Below, one piece after another: positions 1 through 8,455 of a DNA stretch of 64,000 nucleotides. The notes beneath the pieces were generated by a model. That model was not told where the DNA came from. It saw only the letters and a list, made by a program, of their open reading frames with translations, and did not search any database. Within the stretch, counting starts at the first letter, position 1; the number at the start of each line of letters is the position of its first letter. Where the stretch lies: contig JAKUCV010000435.1 of assembly GCA_028386065.3 (NCBI GenBank), positions 124,287 through 188,286 on the forward strand, given 5' to 3'. Made by a program: the position numbers and the translations under genes. Origin of the DNA: Turnera subulata (lineage: Eukaryota; Streptophyta; Magnoliopsida; Malpighiales; Passifloraceae).

Positions 1-275
1 GCCAAATGCACCCAACAAACATATTTTGCTGGAGCAGAGACTTGATGTAAAGGTAGTTGAATCCCGTGACAAGTACGTAGGCCTTCCTACCGTTATAAGG
101 AAGTCAAAGAGACAGGTTTTCTAATGATCAAGGACGGAGTCTAGAAGAAGTTGAAGAGCTGGAAAGAAAGGTGTCTGTCGATGGCTGGGAAGGAGATTTT
201 GATTAAGGCAGTGGCTCAAGCAATTCCCAGATACATAATGAGCTGCTTTCTTCTACACATAAGAGGGAATGAAGT
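1..275 (+). mobile_element. LINE reverse-transcriptase fragment
   Basis: Translation of about 150-265 reads [20 protein letters not shown] followed by [11 protein letters not shown]. This is the segment just after the reverse-transcriptase core of plant L1-type LINEs; the LINE at 10.8 kb has the matching stretch GREIFIKSMVQAIPNYLMTC. Stops interrupt the upstream frame (about 1-150) and the homology ends where the segmental duplication begins near 274. It is a dead fragment open at the left window edge. Confidence 0.75.
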
Positions 276-568
276 TCGACGATATGTCAATCACAAAATT
301 ACTAGTGAGAAAACAATGTTGCAAAAAATGATGAGTTAGGCTTGATGAGTTTTGTCTGAAAAAAGCATACCTATGATCCAGACGCTTCAAAGCAACTATA
401 TTCAATGCTAGCACCTACTAAATTTAGACAACCATGCATGTTGACGGACAATTCTAAAAGTTGCACACTGAAAAACAGGAACATAGAAAGGGAAAAGTAC
501 ACTTGCGAGCAGAAATGTAATAAGAAAATATCCTCGAACAAATGGGGAAACAATGGTATTGCACTTAT

Positions 569-657
569 TTTTAATACTAATTGATGAAGGTGAGACCCGA
601 ACCCCAGACCTCACCCCTCTTGCATTGCGCAAGGCTACCAATGGGCTTGTAACAACA
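569..657 (-). mobile_element. Short tRNA-derived SINE with 13-bp target duplication
   Basis: The word gtattgcacttat occurs at 556-568 and 658-670 and encloses 89 bp starting with a T-run, so the element lies on the minus strand. Its minus strand contains a B-box-like GGGGTTCGGGTCTC and an A-box-like stretch near TGGTAGCCTTGCGC. Copy 2 of the segmental duplication (about 26760) retains only the part from gcattgcgc to the right target duplication. The insertion therefore predates the duplication and was later half deleted there. A related copy lies at 56386-56456. Confidence 0.7.
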
Positions 658-1506
658 GTATTGCACTTATGTAGAAAATTTGTACAACTGGGGACAACAG
701 AGATTCTTTCATATTAGAGGATATGCAAGAACAGAGGAAAAGCTTAGTGTTTGAAAAATAAAGACAATAATCATAGCAAGCACAAAGGAGCCTGCAAAGA
801 TCCACTGCAATACTAATTCATCCACTAAATTACCTTCGCTTCCCCACAGCCATCTCTATCATTCTCGAATGGAGATCATCATCGTCAGAATAAAGATGCA
901 GCAACAGCTCTGTGGTGGTGGCATCTGTTGAGAATCTCCAACCTTCCTTGAACAATTAAGCTGCCAGTGATATATCGCAGGGTAGAACCAACCCTTGTAT
1001 TATAACATTGTAGAACAACTGTCCAGTGAGGAGCCATTCTTTGATAAGCAATACACTATTTATAAAGAACTATTAGCATAATCAAGATATCTGAAGTTCA
1101 AAATTTAATAAGCAATACGGTAGTTATAAAGAACAACAAAACAAGATAGAGACTAAAAAGGGGAATGAATTCCCCAAAAGTTACAAAGAAGCTGAGTATA
1201 TGATGAGAGATTGCGTCTGCAATCTCATATCAGAATAAGTTACATTGCTCATTATATGCTTCACTGCAAAGTCGGCTCCTCATTATGCAACATGTCCAGC
1301 CACCTGGTAGCATTCCATCTACGAAGGTGGAAGAAGTTATTGCATCCGGCATTGCGCTATTTAGCCTCATCTATCTTTTGCATCTTACAGTATCCGTTAA
1401 TGAGGATGGTGTAACTATGAAGATCATCAGGTGTGCAGCCATTGCTCGTCATCAGCTCAAACACTTCTCTAGCTTTATCCATTTCTCTGCATCTTACAGT
1501 ATCAAC

Positions 1507-1586
1507 GGGATATCCGTCCCAATGTCATCACTTACAATATCCACTCATTAGTGAACTGTAAGTGATGACATCAGGACGGATATCCC
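1507..1586. repeat. Foldback inside PPR pseudogene
   Basis: Left arm 1507-1536 and right arm 1557-1586 are reverse complements at 28 of 30 positions with a 20-base loop. The sequence is duplicated PPR coding DNA (the PNVITYSSL region) in inverted orientation. The equivalent foldback in the partner copy is 28476-28559. Confidence 0.85.
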
Positions 1587-1812
1587 ATTTGATCTGCTCA
1601 TTCTACGGGCATCCTCCAGCAATTGTCTCTGTGTTTTGGGTCTTGGGGGTTGTGTCTGTGATTATCAGCATAACTGGTGGGCGGGTTTAGTTTTTGGTGG
1701 GTTGTGTCTGGGTTTCTGCCTAACACTACTACTACTATTATTATAACTACAAAGAACAAGACGAGAGAAGACGACTTACCGGCGGCGAGGGCGGAGGAAC
1801 TCAGGCGAGGAT

Positions 1813-1933
1813 GGGATGTTGATGATGATGACAATGATGGGTTTGGTCTCAAAATCCGGTGGTGTTCACAACCGCCGCCACCACCAGATTTTGAGGCCAA
1901 ACCCATCATCATCATCGTCATCATCAACATCCC
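1813..1933. repeat. Second foldback, in the amino-terminal region
   Basis: The left arm 1813-1864 begins gggatgttgatgatg and runs through gggtttggtctcaaaatc. It is the reverse complement of the right arm 1879-1933 apart from a few substitutions and a 3-base length difference. Intact genes have this leader sequence once, so an inverted duplication of leader DNA took place. The partner copy has the same structure at 28794-28920. Confidence 0.8.
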
Positions 1934-2059
1934 AAGGGATTGTTTGCTCCATCTCCACCTCCTGTCCCTTTCGCTCTGTCTCCCTCTCAAAACCAACGCA
2001 ATCCCGTCAGTTCCAGGCAGAGGTAAAATGGGACAAAAGGCTAAATTTATTGAATAATA

Positions 2060-2620
2060 CTATTTTAATCACAGATTTAATTTGTCTCTCGACAAAAAGA
2101 AAAAAAAATCACAGAGTTATCTTCTTATCAACTAAAATTCAAGCTAGAAGTGGTCCAACAAAGATCAACCGGTAGGATGCTATATGGTTGAGATAGTTTT
2201 CTTTATGTGACTATTTTTATTCTTTGTTCTTGTATTTCGATTTGGGTAAATGTACCCATTGGATCCGTACTATTTAAATTGTCTCTCAAAGGGGTCTATA
2301 TTATTTTATGTCCCTCTTATATACTCATATCGACCCTTTTAGGAGGTTCGTGTCAGCCCCCATCTGACATGGATTGCCCGGGCAGAGACTTGAGTCAAAC
2401 GCGCGCTAAATGAGCGACATGTGGCAGCGCGTGAGCGCGTTTATGACATGCGTTGCTAGCACGGTTTGTGGGGCCCACTCCCCATTTTTCCTTCTGAAAT
2501 CTTTTTTTGTTAATTATATTTTGTTAAAGAAATTAAATTAACAAAAATAAGCCTAACCTCCATTGATCAAAACGATCAGGAGAGGCGCCCATTAATTAGA
2601 ACCCAAAAATTGAAAACGAA
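2060..2620. other. Intergenic, AT-rich, no gene
   Basis: Up to about 2240 this is the flank shared with the partner duplication. From 2240 onward it has no partner there. A stretch around 2235-2480 (gggtaaatgtacccattgg, then a GC-rich part with gagcgacatgtggcagcgcg) has the look of decayed transposon DNA, but I see no terminal repeats. Confidence 0.5.
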
Positions 2621-2722
2621 CAGCAGTGCCTCAGTTCAATAAAACCCCCAAAAATACGAACCCTAAATCTCCAATTCCCCAATCTCTGATCCCTCCTTAT
2701 CTTCTTCAACATAAACCCCTAA

Positions 2723-3330
2723 TTGGTCCGTGCCCCCTTTCTTTCTTTCTTTCCTTTCCACAAGATATCGAGCAGCTCCAGTCGTTCGATTGCATCATCA
2801 AAGTCCTCCACACCACTGCATCGGTCAGCGAAAGAAGCAGGAGTGAAGAAAAAAATTTCATCTATTGGCAAGCAAAGGGCCGATTTCGATTACGAAGGAG
2901 GCGACGTGAACTGTTCATGCGGGCTAAAGACTAGGAAGTGGATTTCGTGGACTGGTCCACACCCTGCGATGAGGTTTTATCGACGTAACGTTTGTGGATT
3001 TTTCAGGTTTGTTGATGCTAACATTGGTGGTTGGTTTGCGGATGTAATTAGAGGGTTGGGGGATAGAGAGAGAGAGAGAGAGCTGCACCAAGTTAACCAA
3101 AAGCTGGAAGCCAAGCTGCGAGTTGAAGCGATGGCTAACAGCGAATTATAACCCAGTTACAGGAGCTAAGGATAGAGAATGGTACACTTGCAGATAGGCT
3201 TCATGCTATGGTGTTGGAAAATGAAGAACAAAAAAAAGCCATTGCTCGCAACAGTGGGATTCCAAAGTGTTCGTATGCAGGTTTAATTATAATAATAGGG
3301 CTAATGGTGTATATGTCATATTTTCGGTGA
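2723..3330 (+). pseudogene. GRF-type zinc-finger protein, frameshifted
   Basis: The + frame reads KQRADFDYEGGDVNCSCG followed by a WISWTGPHPAMRFY...CGFFRFVDA stretch. This is the plant GRF-type zinc-finger pattern: CxCG, then a small Thr/Ser-rich piece, then RRFYGC...CGFF.W.D. A coiled-coil-like DRERERELHQVNQKLEAKL segment follows, and the frame stops at 3149-3151. One base further, the frame reads on as ITQLQELRIENGTLADRLHA and ends in a hydrophobic IIIIGLMVYMSYF anchor with a stop at 3328-3330, so one base was lost near 3149. The finger itself is short between RFY and CGFF and lacks a cysteine. The exact start is unclear. It is an about 170-190-residue family member that is now dead, and lies in DNA absent from the partner duplication. 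Confidence 0.65.
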
Positions 3331-3478
3331 GTATGAAGGGCACTTAGGTGGGTTTGGGGTTTGGTTTTTTCCGGTTGCAGACCAGTTGTGGGATTGGTTT
3401 TTGTGGAAGTAGGATAGTTATATTAGCAGTAGCAATGATGCAGGGTAGTAGCATGTCAAGAATTGAATTATTTTTTTT

Positions 3479-3546
3479 TTCAAAAACAAAATAATAGCTT
3501 ATACTAGTTAAATCATAAATTAAAAAGTTATTATTTTGTTTTTGAA
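3479..3546. repeat. AT-rich hairpin
   Basis: Arms 3479-3496 and 3529-3546 are exact reverse complements (18 of 18) around a 32-base loop. It could be the core of a small foldback transposon, but I see no target duplication. The flanking DNA (3330-4750) is otherwise AT-rich and has no gene. Confidence 0.5.
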
Positions 3547-4755
3547 AATTTTTCTATTTCAATGAAAAGTTTTATTAAAATTAAATTATTATAAGTTATT
3601 ATTTAATTAGTATAAATTATAATTTTTTTATGAACGAATTTTTAATTCAATGAAAGGTTTTAAAGAAATTTATTTTAGGAAGAAAAGAAGAAAAAAGGAC
3701 AAACTCCGGGTCCCCACCGGATTTGCAAAATGGATCTTTTGGGTGGGCAAACTGGTCGGGTCAAGCCGGTCCGATTTGTTGGTTCGACCTAACATGTGGC
3801 TTCCACATAACATGGCACCGGAAACCTTGCCACGTTAACATTTTCCACTGGATTCGGGCGAGAAGGACCAAAACAGGTCAACTAGGGGAAACAGAGGGAT
3901 GAAAATAAGCTAAAATTCAATGAAATATCTTCTTACACACAAAAAAAAAAGTCTCTATGCTTAGGACGAAACAAAAAAATGTTAGAACTTAATAAAATTC
4001 AGGCTATTTGTACAGTATTTTCTCTCTCTCTTACCTTTTGAATAATATGATCATATCATGTGGATATGCTGAGTATAAAAATGCATATAATTATAGAATA
4101 AATAATCAACAATTCTTAAGTTTAAAATGTAATAACATTACCCTTATACATCTAAGATTATAAAGGTAACGCAATAACCAAATTAAGAATTATGAAAAAA
4201 AAGTAAGTATTATTGAATGAGATATAGTTGAAGAAATCACAGTTGGGCATGGAACCTTTATTATCAGGTAGTGTGTACATTATCATCATCTAGCAAGAGA
4301 TCCAGCAAAGGTAGCAAACGGAAGAATCTCTTGTTTACCATTCCCTTTAACATCAAACCACGATATTCACCCATACAAGTCCGAACATCCTCGAGAAAGC
4401 CTGTGAAATCTCCCAACTTTGCAAGAATTCCCAACACATCTCATTCATCGGATTTAAACTAAACAAATTAGGCAAATGTTATCACATCTATATAAGAGGA
4501 AACCGACTCAAAAGAAAAAATTTATAAAAAAAAATAATGCAATCAGTTTTCAGAAAGGCTTCTCTCCAAGGAGGGAGTAGAAACATTCAACAGTTGCATA
4601 GCTCACTACTGGCTTGTCTCCTCACCGGAGCGACTCTGTAGCTCGGTTGGACGCTTCGACCCAGAATTCCTTTCTTGCGAAGTCAATTCATCGTAATGCA
4701 ACATCTCCAGGCACTGATCACAAGCCTTTCAGATATGGAGACTCAAACAGTTCTT

Positions 4756-5073
4756 TTATAGCACTGTATTAGGCTTCACCAGATGCTTTTCCATAGTTTG
4801 CAATAGCTCTAATGCCTCATCCCGACGCCCTAGTTTCAATAAACCATCTACCAAAGTGGAATGAGTTATTGGATCCGGTGTCAGGCCATTTGCATTCATG
4901 TCGTTGAATAGCTGTAATAAGCCGCCTAAAAGAGTATTGCAAGCAGCAGTATCGGAAACCAAACCTGAACGAGACATTTCCTCAAAAAGCCTTACGGCCT
5001 CATTTATCTTCTGTATCCGACAATATCCTTTAATGAGGATTCTGTAACTATGAAGATTAGGTGTGCAACCAGT
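4756..5073 (-). pseudogene. Carboxyl end of an RFL PPR gene, cut by a CACTA element
   Basis: The minus strand encodes LHSYRILIKGYCRIQK, a degenerate motif, ITHSTLVDGLLKLGRRDEA and the family ending MEKHLVKPNTVL with a stop at 4756-4758. This is the same ending as the 1,312-residue gene at 36991. The gene breaks off exactly at 5073, where CACTACTAG begins. The rest of the gene is not found on the far side, so the 5' part was deleted or lost after insertion. It is the counterpart of the 3' end of the gene at 31117 in the partner duplication. Confidence 0.8.
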
Positions 5074-6450
5074 CACTACTAGAATGGAGCCCTTTACTCT
5101 CGGATTTAGCAAGGGATTTTGAGCAATTTGAAACGGATTTTGGCATTTGCAACGGATTTTGTCACGGATGAAATCCCTGATTAAACCCTTCGTTGCAAAT
5201 CCAGTTGTGAGGAAATTTGTGACGGACCAATTTGCGACGGATTTAGCCAAGGATCGTGCCTTACTAACTGTGACTGCCTTGTTTCCCTTGCAACTGGTCC
5301 GTGACTAAGTCCCTCACTATTTGCAAGGCATTTATTCCGTTACAAAAATATCCGTGACTATTTCCCTCACTAATTGCGAGGGATGGTTCCGACACAAAAA
5401 ATTCTGTTACAAATTCCATCACTATTAGTAAGGGCAACAGATTCGTTGCCACCAAATCTGTTACGCAATCTGTCGCTATGTGCTTTATGCAACTATTTTT
5501 GCAACGAAATTTGGTTGGGATTTGAATGTCCATAAGTTGGCAGGCATTGCTGAATCCGTTGCAGCCAAATGTAAGGGCATACCAATACGGTTCAATTAGG
5601 CCTTTTGCCATTCAATCCTCATTCAATCCACATTCAATCCTCATTCATTCCACACAGCACAAGTAGTTGGATAAATACATTACCATAAATATAAACTTGA
5701 AGTACAAACACATTCCCACAAACATAAACTTGAAGAGCACAAGTACTTGGATCAACACATTTCCATAACAAAGACTTCAATCTAATACATAACTCGGAAA
5801 TTCAAAATATGTTTAAGAGAGACATGAAATATTCAAGTACTTGAAAGTGTACTACTGAACCGAATATTTAAGTATCTAGAGGTGGCAGGTGACAAAAACT
5901 AGCACTAGCACCAGAGGTTACTGGTGTGAACAAAATTGTGACTAATTAGGATCTCTGCATAAACTCATTGGTGTGAACAAAACCTGAGAAAACCAGGCAC
6001 CAGAACTTGCACCATGCTCTCTATTGCTGCAGCAATATGCATACACTAGTCCTCTGTGACAATAAACAAAATAGTGCATGAGCTCACAAATATTCAAAGC
6101 AAGNGGTGACAAAAACTAGCACTAGCACCAGAGGTTACTGGTGTGAACAAAATTGTGACTAATTAGGATCTCTGCATAAACTCATTGGTGTGAACAAAAC
6201 CTGAGAAAACCAGGCACCAGAACTTGCACCATGCTCTCTATTGCTGCAGCAATATGCATACACTAGTCCTCTGTGACAATAAACAAAATAGTGCATGAGC
6301 TCACAAATATTCAAAGCAAGACAGTACACAAGTCCTTTTCTTTTGACTAAAAATAGTGCATGAGCTCACAAATATTCAAAGCAACAACGTGCGTACCTTC
6401 TGAGTCCATTCCATCATCTTCACCAGTCTCATATGCAGACGATCCATCCT
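5074..6450. mobile_element. CACTA (En/Spm-like) transposon end and remnant
   Basis: The sequence starts CACTACTAGAATGGAGCC, the standard CACTA terminal repeat, directly after agt in the PPR word gtgcaaccagt. The next 550 bp contain many short subterminal repeats in both orientations (acggattt, gtcacgga, gcgacggattta; then ggtccgtgac, tccgttac, tccgtgacta), as expected for transposase-binding regions. No opposite terminus (TTCTAGTAGTG) is visible, so the right limit is a guess. A possible exon ending near 6395 on the minus strand (acidic EDGSSAYETGEDD) may belong to its transposase region, but no catalytic domain is visible. Confidence 0.65.
5888..6320. repeat. Exact 216-bp direct repeat around a single N
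   Basis: Positions 5888-6103 and 6105-6320 appear identical over 216 bases, with the only N of the window at 6104 between them. This is the pattern left when two overlapping contig ends are joined without merging. A further partial copy (atagtgcatgagctcacaaa) sits at 6352-6371. Confidence 0.9.
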
Positions 6451-6453
6451 CAC

Positions 6454-6477
6454 TATATATATATATATATATATATA
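6454..6477. repeat. (TA)12 microsatellite
   Basis: Uninterrupted TA dinucleotides directly right of the CACTA remnant. The DNA from here to 6750 is AT-rich and has no gene. The words agggatatagtatgtgcac at 6680-6698 match the flank of the gene at 36991 (36611-36628), so this is old PPR flanking DNA. Confidence 0.9.
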
Positions 6478-6904
6478 CAAGCAAAATTTTAATGTATGTA
6501 TACTTGTTAGGGTCTCCCTAACTCTTATTTGAAATGAAAATTATTTGATTCTCAAAAAAAAAAATAATGTATAATATCCAATTAAAAAAACTTGCGTCAA
6601 AAGGGAAATAGTATTTGACAAAATATTTTTGAGCAAAAATTAAGAGAAAAATAAAAAAAATCCCTGATGTTCAACAAAAGGGATATAGTATGTGCACGTT
6701 TTGTAACAAAGGGAAAAAATCACTCAATCACTAACAATCCGTTTGGTAAAATTTGTCATATACTGAACTCCTGTTTTTTCTGGTTTCTCTCTCGCTCGTC
6801 CGAGGTTTTCTCCCATTAGGGTTTTTTCTCCTTCTTCGAGGGTTTCTGCTCCTTAGGTTTCCTAGGGTTTGTTTTTCTTGCGGCTACGAGTGTTCTATGT
6901 GGGT

Positions 6905-8323
6905 ATGGCTTTTGCTTCGAGCCACGGATCTGATAGGGTGAGGGAGCCGTCGACATTTATTCCCCCTGATCCCACGGCATTGGAGGATGATGATGAGGCA
7001 GAGGTTGACTTGTCGGCTATGTTGTGTTTGGTGGCCAAATTATGGACAGAGAGGACGTTCAACGCAAGGGCCTTCACGAATACCATGAAGCAGGTGTGGC
7101 GTCCTGTTCATGGGGTGGAGGTGTCTCAATTGGAGCGGAATCTATTTGTGTTCCAATTTTTCCATTGGAGGGATAAGCAGAGGGTGTTGGATCACGAACC
7201 TTGGAATTTTGATGATCAGCTGGTACTCCTTTGCGAGCTCACAGGGGACGAACAACCATCTGCTTTGCAATTTTTCTCGGTGCCTCTGTGGGTCAAGGTT
7301 TACGATATCCCCTTTAACCTGTGCTCTCAAAGGCTTAATGTGGATTTAGCAGGGAAGATAGGGGTATTCAAGGAACTAGAACCGGACTGCAATATCAAAC
7401 GGGGGAAGTTTATCCGATTCTGGTTGATCTTTGATGTTCGTAGGCCTCTAGTGCGTGGCTCTTTGGTGGGTCGCAGGCATGGGGAACCTGTGTGGGTTTA
7501 CTTTAAGTATGAGAGGCTTCCCATGTTTTGCTTTTAGTGTGGATGTTTAGGGCATGTGGATAGGGATTGTGCTGCCGGGGATGAAGAGGAACTTAACCTG
7601 TCGGATACTCCTTACGGAGATTGGTTGCGTGCAACCCCTAGGCGAATGTCGGGTCCGAGGCATGGCCAGGAGGAGGGGTCAGACAGAGTGGCTCGCCGGT
7701 TAGTATTCAAACCAGTCTCTGAAACTACGCAGGCGGCTAGTCGGAGTAACTCTCCGACGCGGTCCAATCTTGCTAGACCTTCTGCGGATGTGGAGACTCA
7801 GGCGAGTCCGGGTGCTAGGACCACGCGAGTGGAGGAAGTAAGGGAGCTGGATGGTGTTAATCAGAAAGATGCAGAGGCTCTGGATGCTGTGATGATTGGT
7901 GTAACTTCTATTGGGTTACGTACTCCAAAGTCAAAGCAGATTCCCCTGCCAACTACTTCGATCCCTCTCTCTCAGGGCAACAAGGTGGGTCTGGTAGACA
8001 CTTTGAGTGGCACTCCTTTTGTTGAATGGCCGGTTGAAGGTGGCTCTGGTGGAGTGAACTTTCAGATGGGAATTGGTGGGTTGGGAGGAAGTAAGAAGAA
8101 TAGTTCCCAGTTGAGGAGTGCAAGCAAGGGTCGAGCTTCTATGGTTAATTCTCTGAATCAAACTAGGCCCGTTTCTAACCTCTCTATATCGGCTGACACT
8201 GAGACGGAGGAGATAGCCACGACTGACCCAATTGCTATTCCTCCAGGTAACTTGTCCCAGCGTGCTCTAGGTCGTGGAAAAGAAGAGCCAGAAAATGGGA
8301 GTCTAGTGAACAGGTGCAAGTGA
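6905..8323 (+). pseudogene. LINE ORF1 (DUF4283 plus zinc knuckle), one internal stop
   Basis: The start MAFASSHGS at 6905 follows the usual LINE ORF1 pattern. Residues about 30-170 form the DUF4283 domain (LWTERTFNARAFTNTMKQVW, then PWNFDDQLVLL and PLWVKVYDIP). A CCHC knuckle reads ERLPMFCF-stop-CGCLGHVDRDC. The TAG at 7535-7537 lies between the first and second cysteine of the knuckle. The frame then stays open to 8323 through a low-complexity Ser/Thr-rich tail. In the family this protein binds RNA and accompanies ORF2. The single in-frame stop means one nonsense mutation is the only visible break in the 470-codon frame. Confidence 0.8.
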
Positions 8324-8455
8324 GTTCTTTGTTGTCCAAACGGAGGTTAATGTGATGTGCTCGGGTGCTGAGAAGAGATCCAAGCTGACCACTTCTGCAA
8401 TGGTACCTGATTCTTCTTTAACGGCGGAGGTTGCGGAGCAACCTCGCCGATCCCA

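Larger units (their letters stand above)
1285..1952 (-). pseudogene. RFL-type PPR pseudogene (duplication copy 1)
   Basis: The minus strand has the ancestral start MEQTIP at 1952-1935 and the conserved amino-terminal block with ILRPNP, the AGKSSS signature and the TSYADN/PKHRDN region. It then jumps to remains of about two PPR motifs (aaacacttctctagctttatc at 1459-1479 is the MDKAREVFE coding word). Nearly all of the about 11 motifs of an intact relative such as 18471-20057 are gone. Two inverted repeats (1507-1586 and 1813-1933) interrupt the frame and there are several frameshifts. It cannot make a PPR protein. The paralogue at 27606-28939 shares both foldbacks but kept more motifs. Confidence 0.8.
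274..5073. repeat. Segmental duplication, copy 1 (partner 26512-31545)
   Basis: From the shared word tcgacgatatgtcaatcac onward this stretch is colinear with 26512-31545. Shared blocks include 300-1200 with 26575-27360, 1690-2060 with 28678-29045, 2040-2240 with 29035-29460 and 4000-5073 with 29545-31545. Differences are discrete. Copy 1 keeps a complete SINE at 569-657 and has about 1.7 kb (2240-3990) with no counterpart. Copy 2 keeps more PPR sequence, carries an extra SINE at 29111 and has a roughly 0.9-kb insertion at 29.84 kb. The right end of copy 1 is the CACTA junction at 5073/5074. Confidence 0.85.

Noticed and set aside
5264..5611. 115-codon minus-strand ORF
   Set aside because: It lies in the CACTA subterminal repeat region and shows no domain.
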